DNA from: Thermoplasmata archaeon
GTDB taxonomy: Archaea; Thermoplasmatota; Thermoplasmata; GCA-020350865
DNA length: 35,841 bases
Reading direction: 5' to 3'
NCBI GenBank assembly: GCA_020348445.1
Contig: CP070751.1
Location: 1,039,309-1,075,149, forward strand
Both the position numbers and the translations under genes were made by a program. Of this stretch, positions 24,701 to 32,202 are shown piece by piece (position 1 is the first letter of the stretch; the number at the start of each line of letters is the position of its first letter). The notes under the pieces were generated by a model. It was given only the letters and a program-made list of their open reading frames with translations, had not been told where the DNA came from and did not search any database.

Positions 24701-26485
24701 TCAGGGATGGAAATAAACTCCACAGGATCCATTACCTGGGTGCCGTCAGATCTTCAGGCTTCCCTTTCCTTTGATGTGATCGTGAATGTGTCTGATGGTG
24801 AGGTATATGACCTGCAAGCATTTACAGTTGATGTGACCAACATAAACGATGGCCCCATTATTATTTCCACACCCGCAACTTCAGCTGAGGAAGATAAATA
24901 CTACACCTATGATGTAAATGCAAGTGATATAGATTTGGGGGATGTTCTGAGCTTTTCCCTCGATATGGCACCACAAGGAATGGATATAGATGAGGCCTCA
25001 GGTGTTATATCGTGGACTCCCACAAATCAGCATGTCGGCAATAATCAAGTAATAGTGAATGTCACAGATATTGCAGGAGCATTCGATACCCAGGAGTTCA
25101 CAGTATCGGTGAGTAATATCAACGATCCACCCCTTCTTGTGCCCATAAACGACCAGGAGGCCACAGAGGACGAGCCTTATTACTATCAAGTAGGAGCGTC
25201 TGATATTGATTTAAATGACGAGTTGAGTTTCTTTGATGATTCAGATTTGTTTTCAATAGATAGGGACACGGGAGAGATATCCTTTACACCAACAAATGAT
25301 GATGTGGGAACGCATATCGTAAACATAACAGTAAAGGACAAGGCAGGGGCCATGGCAAGCCAATTCGTGACATTTGAGATACTCAACACAAACGATCCTC
25401 CTGTACTTGATTTCGTTTCCGACTGGCAGGCAATCGAGGATTCAAAATTCACATTGACTGTAACGGCCTCGGATATGGATATAGGTTATTCTTTAACGTT
25501 CTTTGACAATACCACCTTATTCAATATCGATGCGCAAACTGGTGAGATCTCTTTTACACCCATAAACGATGATGTGGGTGTGTACGTGGTGAACATCTCA
25601 GTTGCGGACGAGTTGGGAGGCATCGACTATCAGACTGTGATATTTTATGTCAGGAACATAAACGATCCTCCAATTTTGAACTTCATAGATGACTGCCAGG
25701 CAACCCAGGAGGTGGAATTCACTAAAACTGTAACTGCATCTGATGTGGACTATGGGGATACTCTTACTTTCAAGGACGATACAACATTATTTGATATAGA
25801 CCCAAATACAGGCGTGATTTCATTCACACCCACAAATTCCGATGTAGGTGTACATACCATAACCATATCTGTTGAGGATGAGGACGGGGATTCAGATGAA
25901 CAGACCATCACATTCACCATCGAAAATGTCAACGATCCTCCAGAAATAGAAATTGACGATAATCTATCCGAGGGATTTAATCTGACCGTAGATAAGGCCT
26001 TCCAATATACGATCATCGCGACCGATGTTGATTACGACGATACTCTGACATTCAGTGATGATACTCCATTGTTCGACATAGATACTATAACAGGCGAAAT
26101 ATCCTTCACTCCAAAAAAGGAGGATATCGGGACGTATAAGGTTACCATCACTGTCACCGATAGCACCGGGGTAGAGGATAAATTGTTGGTGGAATTTAAG
26201 GTAGTTGGTGAAGGGGAGGATGGAGAGGATGGAGGGGATGGAGGAGACGGGGATGTTGGGGGGGAAGAGGACAAAGAGCTTTTAGAATTTCCATGGATCC
26301 TGCTGCTTTTAGTGTTGGTCATTGTAGTTATCCTCTTCTTATTTTTGATGTTGAGGAAAAAAGGCGCCAAACCAGCTCAGCAGATGGCTGTTACCGAGGA
26401 GTATCAGAGACCTTATCCAGAAGCCACTGAAATCCCAGAACCAGTTGTCTATCCGCCTCCGCCCTCGCCTCCTTCTGGTTCCTGA
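21713..26485 (+). CDS. Giant anchored surface protein: TIGR03790-like domain, CARDB-like, PKD, seven cadherin-like repeats
   Basis: 1590 residues. An N-terminal membrane helix (about 21-42) is followed by a TIGR03790-like domain: DVLVIRNLNSPMSMQIADYFQAKRNI ... NYIVTTKGVPLRIS ... GYTSWGSNDGHY, about 80-312. A CBM4/9-like beta-sandwich (NSGLENDAN.DDVPDNWY ... TAFFDDIRLYEI, about 316-470) interrupts it. The TIGR03790 remainder (PGALAETYVSTGGRS ... VVVGDPKLAPY) runs to about 575. Then come a CARDB-like domain (about 577-692), two PKD domains (about 693-865), and seven 'NDPP... SD.D.GD.L.F.D...F.ID..TG.ISFTP.N.DVG' cadherin-like/He-PIG-type repeats (about 866-1500). A Gly/Asp/Glu linker, one membrane helix (about 1527-1548) and a Pro-rich 40-residue tail end the protein. 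TIGR03790 has no assigned function; the rest suggests calcium-stiffened adhesion. Confidence 0.88.
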   Translation: MAGRPKQISKKFLDKKISPMLILLGIVLMILLGGMQILNTVPPSIQGDEDVHFNEEQTEPPIPQSERTRRSTRSDPEYYDLINYDDVLVIRNLNSPMSMQIADYFQAKRNISNVNICNITAPTTETINRDTFNNTIKNPVEDYMVDNMLVNKINYIVTTKGVPLRISQNTHTWDRACVDSDLALILGVNQGFIGQPYWYNNPYFDPDPYEEFSAVKYQFFLVTRLTGYNFDDIKALIDKPELAIGRQGTFVFDVDPGKDDGGGYQVGNDWMREANATLTANGFDVFLDETNTFLTNQVNVSGYTSWGSNDGHYPTNSLLNSGLENDANVDDVPDNWYFVNETGIGTCERNDTEVRNGDWSVRIARNATSGGSTYFYQNYTVKPETRYYLAGYANLSNVSSGLGAHLQIRVYDSEGKIVQYYNGSARTGTTTSWVSLGQVHYEPLDGITNISVCVVLSKSNGTAFFDDIRLYEIKPHNDWIPGALAETYVSTGGRSFNYPTAYGQSLVADLIRDGVTGVKGYVYEPFLSACAHPNILFDAYTQGFGLAESYYMASEFLSWMDVVVGDPKLAPYDLDIVPDLSIVPLNITFSDDMPQTGEEIDIMVVIENLGPTSCSNVEIRFYVGDPESGGVYIDSRFMDIQSLGYNVTTVSWNTTGYIGDHNITIVIDPENVYYEATESNNIANRTITVHTGYPIADAGSDDSAIEDSPYIFDGSGSQDNSSIANYTWDFGDGFLGYGASPSHSFTTSGVHVVVLNVTNVFGLWDLDIVNITVSNIPPIADAGEDLSGFEGIDIEFNGSASTDTPSDIGSLNYTWYFGDGEIGYGIIATHAYDDNGTYVVTLEVRDDDWAVNSDTMNVTPENSPPIIEPQPPHVLMEDLLFTLDISASDVSGDTITFFDNSSMFVIDPGTGIISFTPENEDVGVHVINITAMDEDGGLSFIVLDLTVENTNDPPYIVSSPITEATEEILYQYDVIVEDDDFLVSSEEIFYSLDLAPSGMEINSTGSITWVPSDLQASLSFDVIVNVSDGEVYDLQAFTVDVTNINDGPIIISTPATSAEEDKYYTYDVNASDIDLGDVLSFSLDMAPQGMDIDEASGVISWTPTNQHVGNNQVIVNVTDIAGAFDTQEFTVSVSNINDPPLLVPINDQEATEDEPYYYQVGASDIDLNDELSFFDDSDLFSIDRDTGEISFTPTNDDVGTHIVNITVKDKAGAMASQFVTFEILNTNDPPVLDFVSDWQAIEDSKFTLTVTASDMDIGYSLTFFDNTTLFNIDAQTGEISFTPINDDVGVYVVNISVADELGGIDYQTVIFYVRNINDPPILNFIDDCQATQEVEFTKTVTASDVDYGDTLTFKDDTTLFDIDPNTGVISFTPTNSDVGVHTITISVEDEDGDSDEQTITFTIENVNDPPEIEIDDNLSEGFNLTVDKAFQYTIIATDVDYDDTLTFSDDTPLFDIDTITGEISFTPKKEDIGTYKVTITVTDSTGVEDKLLVEFKVVGEGEDGEDGGDGGDGDVGGEEDKELLEFPWILLLLVLVIVVILFLFLMLRKKGAKPAQQMAVTEEYQRPYPEATEIPEPVVYPPPPSPPSGS

Positions 26486-26504
26486 TTGTAAATGTTTTTC
26501 GCGA

Positions 26505-27680
26505 TCATCCCACTATATCGATTATATGGATTTCTGTAGTATCTTCGAAATTGAAACCAAAGTGCAGGGGATCCTCTGATATCAACGCAGGTTCCGCATC
26601 AGCAGGCAGGCCTCCCATGTACAGGCTTCCGGCAGGGTCAGCGGCGAGCCAATGATCATTTTCCTCCTCAAAAACCACGAATTTCGGATCTGTTCCGTAG
26701 AAAAGTCTGATCGCGTCTAGGATTTCATTTTTTGTGGATTCGTCCCCGATGTAAAGCGCAGGGAAGGCATGGGTCTCTGTGAGATAAGCTCTGGTGGTTC
26801 CCCCAATGGCCCCAACCATGGACGAAAATAAAATGGAGAAGTCCTCGCAGTCACCCCCACCCCTATTAAGTGTATCGCTGCAGAACGCCCAGTAATCCCT
26901 TCCCGCAGGATCAGAGATGTACGTGAGATCGTCTCTTATAAAATCAAAAATCGCCAGGACCTGATAAATATTATAGTCACCGGGGTAGGGCGCAATCAAT
27001 TTGGATACCTGTGCTTGAACCTCAGCATTTTCAAAATCTACCCTTTTTTTGAGTTTATCATAGTAGCTCTTGGTGTTGTGGATAATTTCAATATCCTCGG
27101 CATCCTCCAAGGATTCAACATGCAGGATGTTCTCCTTACCGTGGGTTGTTCGGTTATCGTACCAGCTTTCTATGCCATGCTTTTCAAGCAGCTCGTTGTC
27201 CTTTACCAATAGCGATATTATGATATTGTAGCTGTAATCCCCAGCAACATCAGGCGCTTCAACATAAACCAAACCCAACTCCTTCTCCTCATCTTTAGGA
27301 ATCAACACATTTTTTTCCTCGTAAATCCACTCCGAAGGAAAGGACCAGTTGATCTCTATCCCATATCTATAGACGAATATATCATTCTCACCTGTGTTCT
27401 CACAGCTTATTCTGATGAATCCGCCCCATCGTGCATATACATCTCCTAGGGCCCAGTTCAAATTGTAGCTGAAGCCCGGGGGAAGCTGAGATTCATTTAC
27501 ATCGGGCATATCGATTTCTTGATGCGGTGAATAGGAGGGGACCTTGGGTGCAGAAAGGTCGGTTTCGTCGAAACCTTTTCCATATTTCTCCTCTTCATCA
27601 TCGGAAAACCATGTACATCCCGATAGAATCTGAGTTATGAACAATCCCACAAACAGCACAACAAAAATCCTTTGACTCAT
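26505..27680 (-). CDS. Lipoprotein with transglutaminase-like cysteine protease fold
   Basis: 391 residues. The N-terminus is a lipoprotein signal ending ILSGC (Cys22), then an acidic linker. A beta-sandwich domain follows (about 75-190: 'GGFIRISCENTGENDIFVYRYGIEI ... DVAGDYSYNIIISL'). The C-terminal transglutaminase-like domain shows the triad as GGGDCEDFS (Cys about 278), THAFPAL (His about 304) and AADPAG (Asp about 348). Such domains in exported archaeal proteins may cleave or crosslink peptides; the substrate is unknown. The gene ends 19 bases from the end of the giant surface protein, tail-to-tail. No clear ribosome site precedes the ATG; AT-rich TATA-like sequence lies at about 27695-27723. 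Confidence 0.87.
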   Translation of the reverse strand: MSQRIFVVLFVGLFITQILSGCTWFSDDEEEKYGKGFDETDLSAPKVPSYSPHQEIDMPDVNESQLPPGFSYNLNWALGDVYARWGGFIRISCENTGENDIFVYRYGIEINWSFPSEWIYEEKNVLIPKDEEKELGLVYVEAPDVAGDYSYNIIISLLVKDNELLEKHGIESWYDNRTTHGKENILHVESLEDAEDIEIIHNTKSYYDKLKKRVDFENAEVQAQVSKLIAPYPGDYNIYQVLAIFDFIRDDLTYISDPAGRDYWAFCSDTLNRGGGDCEDFSILFSSMVGAIGGTTRAYLTETHAFPALYIGDESTKNEILDAIRLFYGTDPKFVVFEEENDHWLAADPAGSLYMGGLPADAEPALISEDPLHFGFNFEDTTEIHIIDIVG

Positions 27681-27810
27681 ACGATCTTCAACAAGATTAT
27701 ATACTGGTCTTAATAAATAAAAGTTTTTATACGGATATCATGGGATATATGGAGCAAGAATAAATTTTTTGCATTCACCAAGAAATAATTATTATTTTTG
27801 GGTATTGGAG

Positions 27811-27846
27811 CAAAAAATATTTAATACTGTAGTGTCATACTTTTTT
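27811..27846 (+). promoter_or_regulatory. Promoter of the 27846-28011 candidate RNA
   Basis: The TATA-like AAAATATTTAATA (27814-27826) is centred about 26-29 bases before the first base of the long RNA stem at 27849. It points away from the minus-strand gene on the left and into a region without reading frames. Confidence 0.45.
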
Positions 27847-28011
27847 TTGAGAGGAGTAGCGTAGTAAGACCATTCGGAATCTGGCACGCAATCTCAGGAA
27901 AGCTGTGCTCCGAAATTACAAATCTTAGATGGCAGCGCGACAGGAAGTGCAACCTGTGTCCGTTGACACCGGTGAATTGCCTGCTCCTCTCGTCTTCCTT
28001 TCACGTTTTTT
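27846..28011 (+). ncRNA. Candidate novel structured RNA of about 145-165 nt
   Basis: An 11-base-pair terminal stem joins 27849-27859 (GAGAGGAGTAG) to 27981-27991 (CTGCTCCTCTC), with one G-U pair. Inside, TAAGA (27865-27869) pairs with TCTTA (27923-27927). TTCGGA (27873-27878) pairs with TCCGAA (27909-27914), continuing into GCAC/GTGC (27884-27887 with 27905-27908). ACAGG/CCTGT (27940-27944 with 27953-27957) forms another arm and competes with GTGTC/GACAC (27956-27960 with 27965-27969). GCAAT in a loop (27888-27892) can pair with ATTGC beside the main stem (27976-27980), a possible pseudoknot. A TATA box precedes it and a T-run (28006-28011) follows. I recognise no family. Confidence 0.6.
28006..28011 (+). 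terminator. T-run after the candidate RNA
   Basis: Six T residues on the plus strand come 15 bases after the closing stem of the candidate RNA. This suits archaeal transcription termination. Confidence 0.4.
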
Positions 28012-28095
28012 AGTTACTTCTATAAGAGTCTAGTTCCTTAGCTTAAGTAAGAATTAAATAGGAAAAAATTCGATTAACTTGTTGTGAATTCGAGC

Positions 28096-28635
28096 CTACT
28101 CTCTTAGCATCTCAATAGTTATTTTTTTAAAGGCTTCATTCACGTTCTCGCTTGTTTTGGCGCTTGAGGAATAGGCAAGTGACCTCTCGTAATTTGATGC
28201 GAAATCATTAACCTCGTCGATTCCGAATTGCGCTTGATCTTGCAAATCGGATTTGTTGGCGAGAAAAACCATGGGAATCTTCCCTGTCACATTGAAGGCG
28301 GAATTTATCCACCCCTCAAGCTCTTCAAGAGTGTCTTTATTCGTGATATCGCATACTGCAAGCAAACCCTGGGCACCATAGAAATACGCTTCCTGAAGCA
28401 GTTCCCTGAATCCCTTCTGGCCCATAATGTCCCATATCAAGAGGGTCACATTCACATCCTTTTCCTTTTTTGGATGTCGTATCGACAATTCCTTCTTTGT
28501 AACCTTTGTCCCCAAAGTTGTTATATAATCCCCTTCGAAAGCATCATATACAAATCGTTTTATTAGACTGGTTTTTCCCACGGCACCTTCACCGATAAGA
28601 CAAATCTTTAACTTATGTTCACTGGTGTTTGGCAT
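28096..28635 (-). CDS. Ras-like small GTPase
   Basis: 179 residues from the ATG at 28635. The ATG two codons upstream (28641) has its GAGGG ribosome site almost touching it, whereas the site is six bases before 28635. All G boxes are present: G1 GEGAVGKTS, G2 Thr in the YITTLGTKV segment, G3 WDIMGQ, G4 NKSD and G5 SSAK. It is a compact Ras/Rab-type domain with no C-terminal prenylation cysteine and no extra domain, so it is cytosolic unless recruited. The minus-strand TATA box (28668-28685) is head-to-head with the promoter of a tail-anchored coiled-coil gene 234 bases away, a possible partner. The cellular role is unknown. Confidence 0.93.
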   Translation of the reverse strand: MPNTSEHKLKICLIGEGAVGKTSLIKRFVYDAFEGDYITTLGTKVTKKELSIRHPKKEKDVNVTLLIWDIMGQKGFRELLQEAYFYGAQGLLAVCDITNKDTLEELEGWINSAFNVTGKIPMVFLANKSDLQDQAQFGIDEVNDFASNYERSLAYSSSAKTSENVNEAFKKITIEMLRE

Positions 28636-28667
28636 TTTCATCCCTCAAATAGGCTATTGGTTCCCAG

Positions 28668-28685
28668 TTTTTATTAAAATATGTA
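28668..28685 (-). promoter_or_regulatory. Predicted GTPase promoter
   Basis: On the minus strand, ACATATTTTAATAAAAAC is centred about 26 bases before a predicted start near 28650, which leaves a short leader containing GAGGG. Confidence 0.4.
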
Positions 28686-28794
28686 ATGTTCTCATCATTA
28701 ATAAAACCTTCCGACAGATAATTCAAATGGATAACTAATATACTTGGTATTTTGGGGGTTGGCTTTGATTCTGGCATTCAAATAACCAAACCAT

Positions 28795-28868
28795 AATCTA
28801 TTTAATTGAGGGACACCTTTTTGGTTTAGAAAATCGCCTACCAAATTGATGTTATGTTTGGAGAAGAT
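28795..28868 (+). promoter_or_regulatory. Promoter and ribosome site of the tail-anchored coiled-coil gene
   Basis: The TATA-like ATCTATTTAATT (28796-28807) predicts a start near 28828. GGAGA (28860-28864) favours the paired ATGs at 28869/28872 over the ATG at 28854. Confidence 0.4.
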
Positions 28869-30089
28869 ATGATGCCTGAGGAAGAGAGGGTAACTCAAGG
28901 GGATGTCCAACACACCCCAGAGGGCAAAATCAAGGCGTATGTCGAGGAATATATCGACTCGTATATGAACCACGTTGAGGAGATGAACATCGACGAGGCA
29001 GATTTTCCTCTATTTTACACCTACTATCCCTTCCAGGTTACAGGATACATCTTACCCGACAGATCAACTTGTATCCTTTATAAAGGACTTGCCAGTGCCA
29101 CGCAAATCGATGTGAAGAATGCTGATTTTGATGTTGTTGACGAGGAGATTGCCAAAAGGAAATTCGATCACATCTGCTGCTATCCCCCCTCCCATTCTTT
29201 TACCAAGAGCGAGGCAAAAAAACGGGCAAAAGCCGATGTTAAAAGGGATGTTAAGAGCGTACAGCAGGTTCGCAGCCTAGATGCCGAAAGATCAGCAAAG
29301 GAGCACACAATAAAAACCCTCAGGATGCTTGCAGTTGTAGCGCCATGGACAGCCAGAAGAAGAACAGAAAAGCCAGGCCAAAAGGAGCCTGCTAAAATCA
29401 CCTCAAGTTCTCTGAAAATAAAAGAAGGAGAGGATTTTACAACCTACTCTGATCGATTAAATGACCTTGAGACCTCGGTTTTTGAGAAGGAAACTCCCTC
29501 TAAACCCCCTGAGATTCCACCGCCCGCGCCATCTGATACCCCACCCCCTCCACCTCCTGTTAAGGTGGAGGCTCCACCCCAAACCGATGTTACTGCATCT
29601 CAAGCAGGGCCTCAGCCAACCAATATCTCCATTGAGATAAAGCAGCCGGAAGTTGCAAAGACCGAGGGATTTGACGAGAAGAAGGACCTGGAATTACTCC
29701 GTATGAAGAAAACCCTGTACATTCAAGCAACTGACATCGAGAATATGAGGCGTAGGGAACTCGAACTGGCCAATAAGGTCCAGAACATCGAGCAGATGAG
29801 GCAGACCGTGTTTCGGATGAACAGGAAGGTGTACGATACAGACACAAAAGTCACCAAGCTGGAGGCAAGCAACAGGGAGCTTGTCAACAAAATCGACGAA
29901 ATGCGTCTTGAGCAGCAGGAAGAGAACAAGAAGATGAGACGCTTTATTACAGAGAAGGCAAAGAAGGCAAGGAATCAGGCCCTGATAGTGGCTGTCATTG
30001 CCATTGCGATATCCCTATTTTCGCTTCCCTTCCTTTTGATGCTCGTAGTAAAGTATTGGAGTGAGATAAAAAGCATGATCGGGCTTTGA
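28869..30089 (+). CDS. Tail-anchored coiled-coil protein of unknown function
   Basis: 406 residues from 28869; a start at 28854 would give 411. No homologue is recognised. The first 110 or so residues look like a small globular domain (IDEADFPLFYTYYPFQVTGY, then LPDRSTCILYKGLASATQID). A basic helical stretch rich in Lys/Arg follows, then a linker with PPEIPPPAPSDTPPPPPP. A coiled coil of about 110 residues comes next (ENMRRRELELANKVQNIEQ onward). A single membrane helix (ALIVAVIAIAISLFSLPFLLMLVV) lies about 12 residues from the C-terminus. The topology predicts a cytoplasmic protein held on the inner face of the membrane. It is divergent from the Ras-like GTPase and ends one base before the convergent zinc-ribbon gene. 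Confidence 0.8.
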   Translation: MMPEEERVTQGDVQHTPEGKIKAYVEEYIDSYMNHVEEMNIDEADFPLFYTYYPFQVTGYILPDRSTCILYKGLASATQIDVKNADFDVVDEEIAKRKFDHICCYPPSHSFTKSEAKKRAKADVKRDVKSVQQVRSLDAERSAKEHTIKTLRMLAVVAPWTARRRTEKPGQKEPAKITSSSLKIKEGEDFTTYSDRLNDLETSVFEKETPSKPPEIPPPAPSDTPPPPPPVKVEAPPQTDVTASQAGPQPTNISIEIKQPEVAKTEGFDEKKDLELLRMKKTLYIQATDIENMRRRELELANKVQNIEQMRQTVFRMNRKVYDTDTKVTKLEASNRELVNKIDEMRLEQQEENKKMRRFITEKAKKARNQALIVAVIAIAISLFSLPFLLMLVVKYWSEIKSMIGL

Positions 30090-30329
30090 TTATTTTTTGT
30101 GCCATTCCAGTGCGACACCGCAGCCCGAGCAGTAATTGGCACCCATCTTGAGTAATTCGTTGCACTTGGGGCATTTGTAGATTATGCTTTTACCCTCTTT
30201 TTTGAGTTCTGTTAGCTCAGTTTCCCCCAGTATCTCATCCAAAAGGTATCTTCCTACTGCAACGCCTCCTATGAAACCTACCACTGCGGCACCTGCGACT
30301 TCTGGATCTACTTCCTTTTTCTTTTCCAT
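30090..30329 (-). CDS. Small zinc-ribbon protein with a glycine-rich hydrophobic helix
   Basis: 79 residues from the ATG at 30329, which has GGGTG five bases upstream; a TTG at 30341 would add four residues. An N-terminal charged piece is followed by EVAGAAVVGFIGGVAVGRYLL, a Gly/Ala-rich hydrophobic helix of the glycine-zipper kind. A C-terminal zinc ribbon CPKCNELLKMGANYCSGCG (CxxC ... CxxC) ends the protein. The likely role is a small membrane-associated or oligomerising metal protein; the function is unknown. It is convergent with the coiled-coil gene, with the two stops adjacent. Confidence 0.8.
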   Translation of the reverse strand: MEKKKEVDPEVAGAAVVGFIGGVAVGRYLLDEILGETELTELKKEGKSIIYKCPKCNELLKMGANYCSGCGVALEWHKK

Positions 30330-30365
30330 TTTCGCACCCAAGGTTGTTCTTTTGAATGGTTTCCC

Positions 30366-30376
30366 TAATATAAATT
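30366..30376 (-). promoter_or_regulatory. Predicted zinc-ribbon gene promoter
   Basis: The minus-strand AATTTATATTA is centred about 26 bases before a start near 30345, giving a leader of about 16 bases. It lies back-to-back with the promoter at 30396. Confidence 0.4.
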
Positions 30377-30395
30377 GTTGTTGGTTTTCAGAAGG

Positions 30396-30443
30396 TTTTA
30401 TATGGTTTTAGCAACATTTATTCTTCAATGGTGGGGGGTAAAT
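30396..30443 (+). promoter_or_regulatory. Promoter and ribosome site of the SBBP propeller gene
   Basis: The TATA-like TTTTATATGG (about 30396-30404) predicts a start near 30426. GGGGGGT (30432-30439) lies just before the ATG at 30444. This places the true start 23 codons inside the longest open frame. Confidence 0.45.
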
Positions 30444-32120
30444 ATGAGAACTAAGGTAATTCGTATTGTGCTATGTGTCTTGATGCTAACGGCAGTTTTC
30501 GGTTATGAGATACCACATAATACAAATGCAGATGTTATTGTAAATGAGGAATGGGTAGCGAGATACAATGGCTTTACAAACGGGTGGGATGTAGGAAGTG
30601 CTATTGCAGTGGATTCATCTGGGAATGTCTATTCAACGGGAAGAAGTTATGGAAACGGGACCTATTATGACTATACTACTGTGAAGTATGATAACTCTGG
30701 CAACGAATTATGGGTAGCTAGATATAATGGACCTGGAAATGATCGGGATGAACCAGCAGATATTGTATTAGACACATTAGGGAATGCCTATGTGACTGGG
30801 CTCAGTATTGGAAACGCGACAAGTTGGGACTATGCTACAATAAAATATGACTCATTAGGAAATGAATTATGGGTGGTAAGGTACGATGGTCCAGAATATA
30901 GTGTTGATTCCGCCGAGGCAATTGCCATTGGTGAATCAGGAAATATATATGTTACTGGGGGTAGTAAAGGAGAATGTACAACAATTGCTTATGATTCCAA
31001 TGGTAACGAGCTATGGATAGCAAGATACTCTAGCCCTGAAGGTTCAGGCGGTAGGGGACTTGACATAGCCCTAGACCAATCTGGAAATATATATGTAACA
31101 GGAGGCGAGAGCGGTAATGGAACAGATACTGACTCTGTCACCATAAAATACGATTCAGATGGCAATGAACTTTGGGTTGCAAGATACAATGGACCAGGAA
31201 ATGGTCGCGATCGCTCATATGGTATAGAACTAGATTCATTGGGAAATGTCTACATTGCAGGTGATAGCTACGGAAACGGAACAGATTCAGATTATTTCAC
31301 AATAAAATATGATCCAAATGGTACCGAGCTCTGGGTGGTTAGATATGATGGTCCAGGAAATGACGAGGATATTGTCCATGATATGGATATCGACTCGTTA
31401 GGAAATGTCTTTGTAACGGGACATAGTTATGGAACTATAACACACTCTGACGCTACAACTGTTGCCTATGATTCTTCAGGTAATGAACTTTGGGTAGCTA
31501 GATTTAATGGTCCAGTGAATTACTTTGAATGTAGTCATAGTATAGCTGTTGACAGCTTATTAAAAAAAGTGTATGTAACTGGAGATAGTTATAGCAATGT
31601 TAAATATTATGATATAGTCACTATTACATATGACTATAACGGAAATGAACTTTGGGTTGCAAGATACGATGGCCCAGGAAATCGCAATGATGGGGCTTAT
31701 GGTATAGCTACTGATTCTTCACAAAATGTCTATGTTACAGGGTATAGTTGGGGTAATGGTTCGTTTTATGATTTTGTTACAATAAAATATTCCCAAAAAG
31801 TATCAATTCTCCAGGCAATTATTGACATCGATCCCGATACTCTAAATCTTAAATCCAAAGGCCGCTGGATAACCTGCTACATTGACCTCCCTGGCTACGA
31901 TGTCAATGACATCGACATCGGCACTATATTATTGGAGGACACAATCTCAGCAGAATGGGGAGATGTCCAAAACGACACCCTCATGGTCAAGTTCGACAGA
32001 AGCGAAGTGGAGGACTTACTTTCACCCGGGAATTACAATCTAAAGGTTACTGGAGAATTAACAGATGGAATCGAATTTAAGGGATTTAGCGATGAGATAA
32101 GGGTGATCGAGCCGCCCTAA
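30444..32120 (+). CDS. Secreted SBBP-repeat beta-propeller protein
   Basis: 558 residues from the ATG at 30444, chosen because it gives a clean signal peptide (MRTKVIRIVLCVLMLTAVFG) after a G-rich ribosome site; the frame is open to 30375. Eight repeats of about 50-54 residues follow, with the pattern 'NELWVARYNGPGN..D....IA.DS.GNVYVTG.S.GNGT..DY.TIKYDS.G', the SBBP (seven-bladed beta-propeller) type. The third repeat is shorter and the seventh is diverged. The C-terminal domain (IDIDPDTLNLKSKGRWITCYI ... GYDVNDIDIGTI) is a module often found at the ends of exported dockerin/propeller proteins. There is no membrane anchor. Its base composition is AT-rich for the repeat part and richer in G+C for the C-terminal module, consistent with domain joining. 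Confidence 0.88.
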   Translation: MRTKVIRIVLCVLMLTAVFGYEIPHNTNADVIVNEEWVARYNGFTNGWDVGSAIAVDSSGNVYSTGRSYGNGTYYDYTTVKYDNSGNELWVARYNGPGNDRDEPADIVLDTLGNAYVTGLSIGNATSWDYATIKYDSLGNELWVVRYDGPEYSVDSAEAIAIGESGNIYVTGGSKGECTTIAYDSNGNELWIARYSSPEGSGGRGLDIALDQSGNIYVTGGESGNGTDTDSVTIKYDSDGNELWVARYNGPGNGRDRSYGIELDSLGNVYIAGDSYGNGTDSDYFTIKYDPNGTELWVVRYDGPGNDEDIVHDMDIDSLGNVFVTGHSYGTITHSDATTVAYDSSGNELWVARFNGPVNYFECSHSIAVDSLLKKVYVTGDSYSNVKYYDIVTITYDYNGNELWVARYDGPGNRNDGAYGIATDSSQNVYVTGYSWGNGSFYDFVTIKYSQKVSILQAIIDIDPDTLNLKSKGRWITCYIDLPGYDVNDIDIGTILLEDTISAEWGDVQNDTLMVKFDRSEVEDLLSPGNYNLKVTGELTDGIEFKGFSDEIRVIEPP

Positions 32121-32130
32121 AACCACTCCC

Positions 32131-32162
32131 TCTTCTTCTTATTGTTTTTACCCTTTTTTTAC
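32131..32162 (+). terminator. T-rich tract after the SBBP gene
   Basis: Clusters of T (TTCTTCTTATTGTTTTT and CTTTTTTTA) follow the stop codon and precede the next promoter. Confidence 0.35.
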
Positions 32163-32202
32163 CACTAACTCCTCCAAATCCCTCGAAAAAACCAAAAGAG
32201 AA

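Noticed and set aside
26032..26370. Minus-strand 112-codon frame rich in Ser/Pro
   Set aside because: Antisense of the Asp/Gly/Glu linker and membrane helix of the giant surface protein.
27896..27953. RNase P-like words AGGAAAG and AGTGCAAC in the candidate RNA
   Set aside because: The unit is only about 145 nt, and the other conserved RNase P segments (ACAGAA..., GGCTTAT-like) are missing; the words are short enough to be chance.
27849..27991. 5S rRNA or SRP RNA
   Set aside because: Neither the CCCAT-CCGAACTC loop of 5S nor the SRP helix-8 GGAA/AGCAG motif is present in the right place.
28698..28973. Minus-strand reading frame of 91 codons across the divergent promoter region
   Set aside because: It runs through both the predicted promoter and the start of the coiled-coil gene and shows no protein-like composition.
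30375..30443. Longer N-terminus for the SBBP protein
   Set aside because: It would include the predicted TATA box and ribosome site; the ATG at 30444 yields a standard signal peptide.
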